Origin: Fibrobacterota bacterium
Lineage (GTDB): Bacteria > Fibrobacterota > Fibrobacteria > UBA11236
Assembly: GCA_019509785.1 (NCBI GenBank)
Contig: JAEKLQ010000038.1
Span: forward strand, 45,294-109,293
Direction of reading: 5' to 3'
Length of the DNA: 64,000 nucleotides
In this document: one piece after another, positions 50,181 to 59,919 of the stretch
Layout: each line of letters begins with the position of its first letter
How positions within the stretch are numbered: the stretch's first letter is position 1
Program-made: the position numbers and the translations under genes
Notes under the pieces: model-generated
What the model was told of the DNA's origin: nothing
Databases searched by the model: none
Seen by the model: the letters and a program-made list of their open reading frames with translations, nothing else

Positions 50181-50832
50181 CGTCCGCCAGATGCGCGGTC
50201 GCCCGATCGAAAGCCTCCTTGTCGGAGGCCCAATCGCGCGCTTCGATTTTGCCTTTGGAGGAGAGCACGGAAGGCGGCGCGGAGATCCCGTTCATGATGG
50301 CCGCGACCGGGACCATGGATAATTTCCCGTCCTCCAGCTTGGGATAACCTTTCATGACCGAATTCAGGTAGCCGTGCACGTGCAGCAGCTTCGCCAGCGT
50401 CGCCAAGGCCCCTTTCATCTGCTCCACCGGCAGGCTGTTCCGCGCCACCAGCAGGGTGTCCTCCAGGGAAAGATGATAGTCGAGATGGAGGTTCTCCAGG
50501 GCGTCGCTACCGCGGATGAGGTCGTTCAACTCCGCCGCATCCAGGGCCAAGGTATCTTTGGCCGCAGGGTCCGCCGCTTTCGGCGTCGTCAGGAAGCTGT
50601 CCACCTTGGCGCGGACGCGCGCCTGGGACTCGGGCGAGGTTTGCACGGACGTAAGTTCCGCCGGACGCGGCGCGACCAGGGCCTTCAGCTGCTTGTATTG
50701 CATGGCAAGCAAGATGAGGAAAACCAGCACGAGAAAGGCCGGCATCAGCAGGAGGAAAATAAAGAAAGGCCCCTTCATCAGGGGCTGATTGCCTGCGGCG
50801 TTGCGGGATGGGGAGAGGATGGGCTTTCGCAC
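50140..50832 (-). CDS. Single-pass membrane protein at the end of the respiratory operon
   Basis: A 230-residue protein starting at GTG (AGGA 4 nt upstream). One transmembrane helix (about residues 22-45, FFIFLLLMPAFLVLVFLILL) is followed by a 180-residue soluble domain with few aromatic residues (DAAELNDLIRGSDAL, AIMNGISAPPSVL). I know no family. It follows ctaF by 21 bp on the same strand, so it may be read with the cytochrome oxidase genes, but a role in respiration is only positional. Its 3' end overlaps the convergent antiporter. Confidence 0.55.
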   Translation of the reverse strand: MRKPILSPSRNAAGNQPLMKGPFFIFLLLMPAFLVLVFLILLAMQYKQLKALVAPRPAELTSVQTSPESQARVRAKVDSFLTTPKAADPAAKDTLALDAAELNDLIRGSDALENLHLDYHLSLEDTLLVARNSLPVEQMKGALATLAKLLHVHGYLNSVMKGYPKLEDGKLSMVPVAAIMNGISAPPSVLSSKGKIEARDWASDKEAFDRATAHLADVKIRGGRLLLIRG

Positions 50833-50853
50833 GGGTCCTGCGTAAGCCCCGGT

Positions 50854-51339
50854 CTAATGGCCAGCGGGAGCGGGCGCTCCAGCCGGAGCGGGCGCTCCTA
50901 CGGGAGCGGGCGCCGCTTGGGTCGCCGGGGCGGCAGCGGGCGCGGCCTCTTCCGCGGCGTTCTTCGTCACGGGCGAGGTCCAATTGATCTTCTCGTTGAA
51001 GGTCGGATCGACCTCTCCCCGGAAGGAAGTATCCACCCAAGTGAACAGCACGAAGATCAGCAGGAACACGAAGTTGGCCAGGAAAATGGTCAGGTTCAGG
51101 AGCTTGCTTTCATAGCGCAAGCCCATGAGGAACATGGACACGATAATGCCCATGATCAGCGCCGTCCCCATGATCAGGGTGGTGCGGATGGCATGCAGGT
51201 TCAACCAATCGATGCCCAGCTTGTCCACGTCGAGCTGGGACAGGCCGATCATAACGGCGGCGAGGATCAGTAGGGCGAAATAGCTGCCGATGACGGCGCC
51301 TTTCGGGAATTCATGGCCGGGAAGGGTGGTATCGTGCAT
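50854..51339 (-). CDS. ctaF: Cytochrome c oxidase subunit IV (caa3 type)
   Basis: A 161-residue membrane subunit with three hydrophobic helices (residues about 14-36, 48-72, 80-101; FALLILAAVMIGL, LIMGTALIMGIIVSMFLMGL, IFLANFVFLLIFVLFTW). This is the small bacterial COX4 type. The last 35 residues are an Ala/Pro tail (APAPVGAPAPAGAPAPAGH) encoded by a period-18 DNA repeat. It stabilises the oxidase and has no cofactor. It follows ctaE with a 5-nt gap. Confidence 0.8.
   Translation of the reverse strand: MHDTTLPGHEFPKGAVIGSYFALLILAAVMIGLSQLDVDKLGIDWLNLHAIRTTLIMGTALIMGIIVSMFLMGLRYESKLLNLTIFLANFVFLLIFVLFTWVDTSFRGEVDPTFNEKINWTSPVTKNAAEEAAPAAAPATQAAPAPVGAPAPAGAPAPAGH
50867..50914 (-). repeat. Three tandem GGAGCGGGCGCTCC units inside ctaF
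   Basis: Copies at 50867, 50885 and 50903 with an 18-bp step; the first two are exact 14-mers, the third ends in GCGCC. They encode the repeated AGAPAP tail of the subunit. Confidence 0.85.
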
Positions 51340-51344
51340 TTGGC

Positions 51345-51998
51345 TTACCTGATGAGATAAAGGAGGGGGAACAGGAAGACCCATACCAAATCGACCAGGG
51401 CCCAATAGATGGCGACCATTTCGATGGGGGTGAAATAGGAACGGCTGAAACGGGTCCGCGAAGTCCGGACCAAGGCGAAGATCATCAGGCCCATGCCCAC
51501 CAGGACGTGGACGGCATGCAGGCCCGTCATGACGAAGTAGAAGCCGAAGAACACGTGCGAGAAGGGGTCGGTGAAGCCGTGGTGGGCATGCCACAAACGG
51601 CCGGGGAGGGTGCCGTGTTCGAACTTCTGGGCGTATTCCAGGGACTTGGTCACCAGGAAGCCGGCGGCGAAGATCAGGCTCAAGATCAGGTTCATGCGGA
51701 CCTTCGCTTGCTGGCCCGCCTGGGCGGCCACAACCGCCAAGCCCATGGTAAGGCCGGCCGTGAGCAACCAGAAGGTGTTGACCGCTCCGAAGCGCCAATC
51801 GAGATGGGCGGAACCTTCGGCGAAACCGCCATGGTGCAAGGTATGGAAGAGCAAGGCGCCGACGAACAAGGCGCCGAACATCATTATTTCCGAGGCAATG
51901 AACAACCACATGCCGATCTTGGCGGAATCGAACTCCTGTTCGGCGGAGTCGAAATGATGGGCGACGTGGTGTTCGGGCAATCCGGTTACGGTGGCCAT
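51345..51998 (-). CDS. ctaE: Cytochrome c oxidase subunit III
   Basis: A 217-residue membrane subunit with five helices. [20 protein letters not shown], then [15 protein letters not shown] helices and [21 protein letters not shown] at the end are the CoxIII signature (E in SEIM, H in LHAVHVLVG). The start codon overlaps the ctaD stop by one nucleotide (TAATG). It has no metal centre but supports proton uptake and stability of the oxidase core. Confidence 0.93.
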   Translation of the reverse strand: MATVTGLPEHHVAHHFDSAEQEFDSAKIGMWLFIASEIMMFGALFVGALLFHTLHHGGFAEGSAHLDWRFGAVNTFWLLTAGLTMGLAVVAAQAGQQAKVRMNLILSLIFAAGFLVTKSLEYAQKFEHGTLPGRLWHAHHGFTDPFSHVFFGFYFVMTGLHAVHVLVGMGLMIFALVRTSRTRFSRSYFTPIEMVAIYWALVDLVWVFLFPLLYLIR

Positions 51999-53599
51999 TA
52001 GGCTTTCTCCGTCTCGAAGGCGTAGGGACCGTGGGTCACGATAGGGGTCTCGGTAAAGTTATACAGCGGCGGCGGGGAATCCGTCTGCCATTCCAAGGTC
52101 TTGGCGCCCCACGGATTGGCCGGGGCCGTCGCGCCCTTCCACAGGGACACGATAAGGTTGATTAGGGCGGTGAACAAGCCGACGGCGAGGATGACCACGC
52201 CTACGGTGGAGATCTGATGGTAAATCTGGAACTGATCCCAGTAATGGTAGTACCGGCGCGGGCTTCCAAGCGAACCCATGATCAACTGCACGAAGAAGGT
52301 GACGTTGAAGCCGATGAATACGGTGATGGAGGCCAGCTTGCCCACAGTCTCGTTGTACATCTTGCCCGTCATCTTCGGCCACCAGTAGTGGATGCCGCCG
52401 ATGAAGGCGATCATGGTGCTGCCCATGGCTACGTAGTGGAAATGGGATACGATGAAATAGGTGTCATGCAAATGGATGTCCACCGACAGGATGGCCAGGA
52501 TGATCCCGGTGAGGCCGCCGATGGTGAAGTTCCACAGGAATTGCAGGGCGTACAGCATCGGGGTCTTCAAGTCGATGGAACCCTTGTAGAGGGTAGCCGT
52601 CCAGTTGAAGACCTTGATGGCCGAGGGGATCGCCGTGAAGAAGGTCAGGAAGGAAAAGATGGTGTCCGCCAGTTCGGATTGGCCGGCCACGAACATGTGA
52701 TGGCCCCAAACGACGAACCCGATGATGGCGATGGCCACCGAGGAGTAGGCGACGAAGCGGTATCCGAATATGTCCTTCTTGGCGAAAGCGGCGATGATTT
52801 CCGAGGTGATGCCGAAACCCGGGACCACGATGATATATACGGCAGGATGGGAGTAGAACCAGAAGAAGTGCTGCATCAGGAGCGGATCCCCGCCCAAGGC
52901 CGGATCGAAGATGCCGATGCCGAAGAAGTTTTCCATCAGCAACAGCAACAGCGTGATGGCCAAAACCGGAGTCGCGAAAATCTGCATGATGCCGGTGGCG
53001 TACATGGCCCACAGGAACAGGGGCATGCGGTACCAGGTCATGCCCGGGGCGCGCATGGTGTGCATGGTGACGATGAAGTTAAGGCCCGTCAGGATGGAAG
53101 AGAAGCCCAGGATGAAGGCGGCCACCATCATCCACAGTACGGCGGGATTCTGGGACAAGGAGTATGGAGCGTACATGGTCCAACCCTGATCGGCATGACC
53201 CGCGACGATGGACCAAAGCGCGATGCCGGCGCCGATCCAGTATAGGTAGAGGCTGGTGAGGTTCAACTTGGGGAAAGCGAGATCCTTGGCGCCGATCTGG
53301 ATGGGCACGAAGAAATTGCCCAGGGCCGCCGGAATCCCGGGAACCACCACCAGGAACACCATGATCACGCCGTGCAGGGTGAAGAACTGGTTGTACTGAT
53401 CCGGGGTGAGAAAATCCTTGAGCGGGCTCCATAGCTCGAGCCGGAACAGGAAAGCGAAAGTCCCGCCGGTGATGAAGAAAAGCAGGATGGAAGCCAGGTA
53501 CATCATCCCGATGCGCTTATGGTCCACCGTGACCAACCAGGACATGAGGCCCTTCTTGGTCTTGAGGTAGTTGATGTTGTCGTGTACGTGGGCAATCAT
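51998..53599 (-). CDS. ctaD: Cytochrome c oxidase subunit I, A2-type
   Basis: A 533-residue, 12-helix haem-copper subunit. [20 protein letters not shown] gives the CuB His and active-site Tyr region, [11 protein letters not shown] the CuB His pair, and [16 protein letters not shown] the haem a/a3 His ligands. In the helix-VI motif the D-channel Glu of A1 enzymes (GHPEVY) is replaced and Tyr-Ser precede it (YSHPAVY), the accepted mark of A2-type oxidases such as Rhodothermus caa3. It reduces oxygen to water and pumps protons. Next to ctaC and ctaE. Confidence 0.96.
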   Translation of the reverse strand: MIAHVHDNINYLKTKKGLMSWLVTVDHKRIGMMYLASILLFFITGGTFAFLFRLELWSPLKDFLTPDQYNQFFTLHGVIMVFLVVVPGIPAALGNFFVPIQIGAKDLAFPKLNLTSLYLYWIGAGIALWSIVAGHADQGWTMYAPYSLSQNPAVLWMMVAAFILGFSSILTGLNFIVTMHTMRAPGMTWYRMPLFLWAMYATGIMQIFATPVLAITLLLLLMENFFGIGIFDPALGGDPLLMQHFFWFYSHPAVYIIVVPGFGITSEIIAAFAKKDIFGYRFVAYSSVAIAIIGFVVWGHHMFVAGQSELADTIFSFLTFFTAIPSAIKVFNWTATLYKGSIDLKTPMLYALQFLWNFTIGGLTGIILAILSVDIHLHDTYFIVSHFHYVAMGSTMIAFIGGIHYWWPKMTGKMYNETVGKLASITVFIGFNVTFFVQLIMGSLGSPRRYYHYWDQFQIYHQISTVGVVILAVGLFTALINLIVSLWKGATAPANPWGAKTLEWQTDSPPPLYNFTETPIVTHGPYAFETEKA

Positions 53600-53682
53600 A
53601 TTAACCGTCCGTCTCTCTTTTTTTCCCGCTACCTAAGTGCACGCTAATGTTCCAAACCTACCAGGCTAACGATCAGATCCGG

Positions 53683-54621
53683 TCACTTCAACGATTTGAT
53701 GTAGGCCATGAGGGCGGCGATTTCGCGGTCCGACAATACGCCCTGGAAAACCGGCATCACGGGTTGGAATCCGGTGACGACCTTGGCCGTAGGAACCATC
53801 ATGGATTCCTTCAGGTACGCCTCGTCCACCATCACCATACCCATATTGGTCGTTTCCTGGCGGCCGTACAGCCCCTTCCAGGAAGGCCCTACGCCCTTGG
53901 ATCCATCGATGGAATGGCAGGCATTGCATCCGCGCTTCTGGTACAGAAGGGCGCCGAACTGCTCCGGAGTCTTGCCCTTGCCCGGATCCGAGGCGTTGGC
54001 CAGCCATTCCTGGTAGACGTCCGGCTCTACCACCTTCACGGCGGTCCACATGTAGGAGTGGTTGGTCCCGCAATACTGGGTGCACTCCACCGGGAACACG
54101 CCGGTGCGGGTGGCCTGGAACCATATGGCGTTCCAGCGGTTGGGCAACACGTCCGCCTTGGCGCGGAAAGCGGGAATGAAGAAGCTGTGGATCACGTCCC
54201 GCGAGGTCATGGCCAGCTTCACCGGGGTATTGACCGGGACCACCAGGGTATCGTTGACCGCGCCGGCGGGGTACTCGAAGCTCCAGGACCATTTCTGGCC
54301 TTTCACGTTGACCTGCATGTAGCCCGAAGGCGCCACGCGCATGTGCAGGAATCCCTTCATGCCCACGAAGAACAGGGCCATCACGATGATCAGCGGGATG
54401 ATGGTCCAGCTGAGTTCCAAGGTCAGGTTGTGCGTGATCTGGGCGGTGGCGAGCTGATCGGGGCGGCGGCGCAGGTACTTGAAGGTGAACACCGTGATCA
54501 AGATGACGATGAGCCCGAAGAAGAATACGGAAATCCACAGGTATAGATCGAAGGCCGGATCCACGATGCTCGTGAAGGTGGAGGCCTTTTCGGGAAGCCA
54601 GAACGTTTTCGCGTTATCCAT
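53683..54621 (-). CDS. ctaC: Cytochrome c oxidase subunit II with fused cytochrome c (caa3)
   Basis: A 312-residue subunit with two N-terminal helices (about 25-48, 68-92) and no signal peptide. The CuA site is complete: His145 (VIHSFFIP), Cys180, Cys184, His188 and Met191 in VECTQYCGTNHSYM. The C-terminal 90 residues are a class I cytochrome c with CNACH (232-236) and the axial Met289 (GFQPVMPVF). This fusion makes it caa3, accepting electrons from complex III directly. 83 bp separate it from ctaD. Confidence 0.95.
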   Translation of the reverse strand: MDNAKTFWLPEKASTFTSIVDPAFDLYLWISVFFFGLIVILITVFTFKYLRRRPDQLATAQITHNLTLELSWTIIPLIIVMALFFVGMKGFLHMRVAPSGYMQVNVKGQKWSWSFEYPAGAVNDTLVVPVNTPVKLAMTSRDVIHSFFIPAFRAKADVLPNRWNAIWFQATRTGVFPVECTQYCGTNHSYMWTAVKVVEPDVYQEWLANASDPGKGKTPEQFGALLYQKRGCNACHSIDGSKGVGPSWKGLYGRQETTNMGMVMVDEAYLKESMMVPTAKVVTGFQPVMPVFQGVLSDREIAALMAYIKSLK

Positions 54622-54676
54622 ATTCTTCTCTTACACCCGTTGATTGAAAGATGTCATCCGGCCGCGAGCCTTCGGC

Positions 54677-55573
54677 TCAGGCCCCCGTCCCCGCGGCCAC
54701 CGGCCGATTGGGGACTTTATTGCGTTTCAACTCGCGACGCCACAGGGTTCCCAGGAACAGGAAGAGCCCGAAGGCGACCACATAGCCGCCCCCCTTCATG
54801 AAGTTCCGGGCGAACAGGACGTAGCCCTTAGCGTTCGGATCGTAGCGGTAGCAGAACATCTCGATCTTCTCGCCGATGGAAAGGGCCCGGCCGGCGCTGG
54901 CGTCCAACAGGGCCAGGCGCAGATCCTTGTGCTTGAACTCCACCCCGTACAGATACCGGGAAATCTTGCCGGCCGGCGAGATGGTGAAGATGCCCGCGGC
55001 ATGCGCGAATTCGTTGGTGTTCCTCAGGTACTGGTATTTGAAACCGATGGCGGCGGTAACCCGTTTGATTTCCTTCTCGTTCCCCGTGAGGAAATGCCAG
55101 CCTGCCGCCGCCTCCGGCTTCCCCAAGGCTTCGATATGGGACTGCTTTTTGGCGGCCGCCAGCGTTTGCGTTTCGCGCGGATCGATGCTGATGGTTACGA
55201 CCTCGAACTCCTTGCCCGGGGTCCAGGTCAGCTTCTTCATGCCGTCCAGCATCCCCTTTAATACCAGGTTGCACAGCATGGGGCATTGATAATAGGCGAA
55301 ATTGAGGAGGACCGGCTTGCCGGGTTGGAAGTAGGCCCCCAGGGTAACGTCCTTGCCTTCGTCGTCCTTGAACTTCGCGTCCAAGGGAACCTGGTCCCCG
55401 AGGTGCTCATCGATACCCACGTCGACCAGGCTGGCGGGCAGTGATTGGCCCTCCGCCCCGGCGGTCGGTTCGCGGTTGGTATCGTAGCTGCCGCCGAACG
55501 CATGCGCGCCCCGGCCCATGCCCAATAGGGCTAGACCGGACAGGATAAGGACGCTGCGGTTGACGGCTAGCAT
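54677..55573 (-). CDS. SCO1/SenC-family copper chaperone
   Basis: A 298-residue protein with a signal/anchor (residues 9-25), a thioredoxin-like core and a C-terminal transmembrane helix (about 262-282). YYQCPMLCN supplies the CxxxC copper site, and FAHAAGIFTISPAGK the third ligand His. FEVVTISIDPRET is the typical core strand. It loads CuA in ctaC, which is the next gene in the operon. The C-terminal helix is unlike classical SCO proteins with N-terminal anchors but is frequent in ACIII clusters as far as I recall. Confidence 0.87.
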   Translation of the reverse strand: MLAVNRSVLILSGLALLGMGRGAHAFGGSYDTNREPTAGAEGQSLPASLVDVGIDEHLGDQVPLDAKFKDDEGKDVTLGAYFQPGKPVLLNFAYYQCPMLCNLVLKGMLDGMKKLTWTPGKEFEVVTISIDPRETQTLAAAKKQSHIEALGKPEAAAGWHFLTGNEKEIKRVTAAIGFKYQYLRNTNEFAHAAGIFTISPAGKISRYLYGVEFKHKDLRLALLDASAGRALSIGEKIEMFCYRYDPNAKGYVLFARNFMKGGGYVVAFGLFLFLGTLWRRELKRNKVPNRPVAAGTGA

Positions 55574-55577
55574 GCTG

Positions 55578-56162
55578 TTACTTCTTCACCTGGGGCGCGG
55601 CTTTGGCTTTGCCGGAGGTTGCTTTGGCGGAGGCCGGCTTCCCAACGGCTGCGCCGTTGGGCCCCGAAACCACTTTGGCGCTCTTCTTTACTTCAGGCGC
55701 ATTCTCCACCTGGATCCCGTTGTCTTCCGCGGCGGGAGCGGATGCGGCCGCAGCGGCGGCGAAAGCAGCGCCTTCCAGGTAGGTGTCCGTGATGGGAACC
55801 CATTCCCGGCCCGGCTTCCCCTGATGTTCTTGTGCAACCAGCTCCATGGCTCGCGCGATAGGGATGCGGATGCGGCCCTTGTCCTTATCCAGAATCTTAT
55901 AAGAAGTCAGGATTTCGTCTTCATGGGCATGGAGCGCTTGCAACTCGGAAGGGACGAATTGCGCTTGCTTATGCGCGATTTCGTGATCCTTTGCGCCCTT
56001 GAACCAGAAAATGCAGACGGCGAAAAAGGCCAGCATGATGATCACGCTGATGGGAATCAGCCACAGGACCGTGGTCCAGCTGAAATCGGACAGCTCATGC
56101 CCGACGCCCGCGGGAGAATGCGGCTGGGCGGGATCGACGGTGCGGGTATCGGTGCTACTCAT
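55578..56162 (-). CDS. Single-TM protein in the ActG position
   Basis: A 194-residue protein beginning with a 25-residue hydrophilic N-terminus, one transmembrane helix (about 30-53, VLWLIPISVIIMLAFFAVCIFWF), a conserved-looking soluble block DKDKGRIRIPIARAMELVAQE and an Ala/Lys/Pro-rich tail. No metal or haem motif. It overlaps actF by 8 bp and precedes sco by 4 bp. ACIII operons usually have a small actG here; the helix and position match, but sequence alone does not prove the identity. Confidence 0.6.
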   Translation of the reverse strand: MSSTDTRTVDPAQPHSPAGVGHELSDFSWTTVLWLIPISVIIMLAFFAVCIFWFKGAKDHEIAHKQAQFVPSELQALHAHEDEILTSYKILDKDKGRIRIPIARAMELVAQEHQGKPGREWVPITDTYLEGAAFAAAAAASAPAAEDNGIQVENAPEVKKSAKVVSGPNGAAVGKPASAKATSGKAKAAPQVKK

Positions 56163-57348
56163 GATCGGGTACCCCGTTATCGTAGGATAGGCAGTCGGCC
56201 AGGCGCGGATCGCCCGACGGAATCAAGTTAGCGCTGTTCATCCGGCGGAAGAATAGGAAGAGGAACATCCCTCCGACGAACAACAGCGATCCGACATCGC
56301 CGAGGCCGAAGGTCGCCCCGTCCGGATGGAAATTCGGTTGGATCATCCAATAGATATCGATGTAGCACATGGTCATCAGCCAAAGGGCCCCCGCCGAGAT
56401 GGCGAGGATGTTGCGCTTGACGTGCCAGGACATCAGGTACAAGAAGGGGATGGCGAAATGGCACCAGGGCAGGAGCAGGCTGACCGTATGCCAGCTGCCG
56501 ACGGCGCGATGGTGGAAGAAGGAGGTTTCTTCCGGGATGTTGGCGTACCAGATTAGGAAGAACTGGCCGAAGGCGATATAGGTCCAGAACACGTTGTGGC
56601 CGAAAAGCAACTTGCCCGCATCATGGAAGTGATCCTTGCGGTAGATGTCCTTGCGGCCCGTCTTGCCGCGCAGGTAGGCCGAAATCAGGATCAGGAAGCA
56701 GTATTGCAGGACGACCGAACCGGCGAAGAAGTAGACGCCGAACATGGTGGAGAACCAGTGCGGGTCGAGGGACATGATCCAGTCGAAGGCGAAGAAGGTC
56801 TGGGTCAGGGCGAAGACGATGGCGGCGCCGGCGGCCACGCGGCCCATCTTGATCGTGAGGGCGGGGTCCCGGGTTTCGTCCTGCTTACGCGAGGTGCGCA
56901 GGAAGAACACGCTGAAGGCCGTCCACAGGCCGAAGTAGATGGCCAGGCGGATATAGAGGGCGGTCGGGTTGAGGTAAGCTTCCTTGATGTGCACCAGGTG
57001 GTCATGGGCCCGGACATCGGCGCTGTACCACGGGAGCAATTGGCCCGCGCCCAGGATGACCGGGATGAACAGAATAAGCATCCAGGGAAGGTTGGCGGCC
57101 GCGGTCTCGCTGACGCGGCGGATGGTAACGCTCCAGGCCGAGCGGGCCAAGTGCTGAACCAACACGAAGAAGAAGGAGCCGAGCGCGATGGCCAGGAAGA
57201 AGCAGAACGCGGTCAGGTAGGACGCGAAGAACGCCTGCTGCCCTTGCATATAGCTTACGCCGCACAGGACGGCGCCGATCGCTCCCAGTCCCAGGAAGAT
57301 GGGGGCGCTCCCCACCTTGGCGGTCAAACGGTAATTATCAGTTGACAT
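56155..57348 (-). CDS. actF: Alternative complex III quinone-binding subunit F
   Basis: A 397-residue protein with about ten transmembrane helices, of the NrfD-like fold shared with ActC. FLRTSRKQDETRDPALTIKMGRVAAGAAIVFALTQTFFAFDWIMSLDPHWFSTMFGVYFFAG-type blocks and the DIYWMIQPNF stretch near the end are typical ActF. It lies 12 bp after actE and overlaps the next gene. Thought to help bind quinol or route protons. Confidence 0.88.
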   Translation of the reverse strand: MSTDNYRLTAKVGSAPIFLGLGAIGAVLCGVSYMQGQQAFFASYLTAFCFFLAIALGSFFFVLVQHLARSAWSVTIRRVSETAAANLPWMLILFIPVILGAGQLLPWYSADVRAHDHLVHIKEAYLNPTALYIRLAIYFGLWTAFSVFFLRTSRKQDETRDPALTIKMGRVAAGAAIVFALTQTFFAFDWIMSLDPHWFSTMFGVYFFAGSVVLQYCFLILISAYLRGKTGRKDIYRKDHFHDAGKLLFGHNVFWTYIAFGQFFLIWYANIPEETSFFHHRAVGSWHTVSLLLPWCHFAIPFLYLMSWHVKRNILAISAGALWLMTMCYIDIYWMIQPNFHPDGATFGLGDVGSLLFVGGMFLFLFFRRMNSANLIPSGDPRLADCLSYDNGVPDHE

Positions 57349-57360
57349 CCCTATTCCTTG

Positions 57361-57969
57361 TCACTTCAGGTTGGCGCGTTCGTTCTCGGGAACGTCGTTG
57401 AGAGTCGCATGGGTGGACCGCTGCAGGGCCCGGAGGTAGGCCACGATGGCCCAACGATCCTCTTCGGGAACCTGCTTGCCGTAAGAAGGCATATTGCGGA
57501 CCCCGTAGGTGATGGTATGGAAGATCTGCCCGTCCGGCATGTTCACGATGCGATCATCGTGGAAGTTCGGCGGGGGGATCGGGAAACCATGCTTGATGAC
57601 CATGCCGTCGCCCATGCCGGTGCGGCCATGGCAGGGGGTGCAATAGATCTGGAAGCGATCCTGGCCGCGTTCCAGAAGGGCCATATCGATCTTGAGCGGA
57701 TTGGCGGCGTAGTGGGCCGTGTCCTTGCCGCCGCGATAATAATCGTCGTCGGCCTTCAGAAGGCCGACCGCCACGGTGCCTTCCGGGGGCGTCTGCATGT
57801 TGCGGCCGTCTTCGGTGAAGGTATTCTTCCCGTAGGGCAGCCATTTGGGCTGGAACTCCATGCCATGCTTGATCCAGACCGGGTTTTCATCCGAAGTCTG
57901 GCCGCGGCAGCCCAGCAGGGCGGCGAGAGCGAGGCCGGCGAGAAGCGCGATGCGAGGTTGGGGTTTCAA
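57361..57969 (-). CDS. actE: Alternative complex III monohaem cytochrome c lipoprotein
   Basis: A 202-residue lipoprotein (lipobox LLGC, Cys21). The cytochrome domain binds one haem c through IYCTPCHG (near residue 110) and GVRNMPSYG as axial Met. It belongs to the ActE type; electrons from ActA/ActB reach the oxidase through it or through ActA. Located 4 bp after actD and 12 bp before actF. Confidence 0.9.
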   Translation of the reverse strand: MKPQPRIALLAGLALAALLGCRGQTSDENPVWIKHGMEFQPKWLPYGKNTFTEDGRNMQTPPEGTVAVGLLKADDDYYRGGKDTAHYAANPLKIDMALLERGQDRFQIYCTPCHGRTGMGDGMVIKHGFPIPPPNFHDDRIVNMPDGQIFHTITYGVRNMPSYGKQVPEEDRWAIVAYLRALQRSTHATLNDVPENERANLK

Positions 57970-57973
57970 GGGA

Positions 57974-58453
57974 TCAATCCTCCAGGACTTCGATGTTGCG
58001 GCCGCCGATGTCCGCCAGCAATTTCTGGACTTCGTTCACGTTGAACTTCGGGTCCTTGGCCTCGATGCTGATGAAGAACCCGTTGTCCGAGAACTTGCCG
58101 AAGTTCTTGCTCTTGAAAAGGGCATGGTACATAACGGGTATGAAGGCTGGATAGGGGTTCAGGGGCTTGCCGCCGATGACGACCGGCTGGGCGAACATAT
58201 TGATCCAGTACTGCAGCCCGAAGCCGCCGAAACAGCCGGCCATGGCCCCGAAGAAAGCGATCCAGCCCATGCGCGAATCGCCGATTCCCATGGCGTGGTC
58301 GATACCGTGGATGGGGAACGGCGAATGCACGTCCCATTTCTTGAAACCCTTATCGCGTACCTTTTCGGCCGCGTGATAGACTTCCTTCACGCCCGCGAAC
58401 TCGGCCAGGACGCCGAAAGTCTTCGGTTTGGCTTGGGTGACGGTCTTTTCCAT
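57974..58453 (-). CDS. actD: Alternative complex III subunit D (DUF3341)
   Basis: A 159-residue membrane protein with two helices (about residues 62-88 and 105-125). VLAEFAGVKEVYHAAEKVRDKGFKKWDVHSPFPIHGIDHAMGI is the standard DUF3341 N-terminal sequence. No cofactor. It joins the quinol-oxidising module; gap to actC is 2 bp. Confidence 0.9.
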   Translation of the reverse strand: MEKTVTQAKPKTFGVLAEFAGVKEVYHAAEKVRDKGFKKWDVHSPFPIHGIDHAMGIGDSRMGWIAFFGAMAGCFGGFGLQYWINMFAQPVVIGGKPLNPYPAFIPVMYHALFKSKNFGKFSDNGFFISIEAKDPKFNVNEVQKLLADIGGRNIEVLED

Positions 58454-58455
58454 TC

Positions 58456-59880
<1,425 letters not shown>

Positions 59881-59919
59881 TTCGGCATTTCCCTTAACCG
59901 TTCAACCTATTCATCATTA

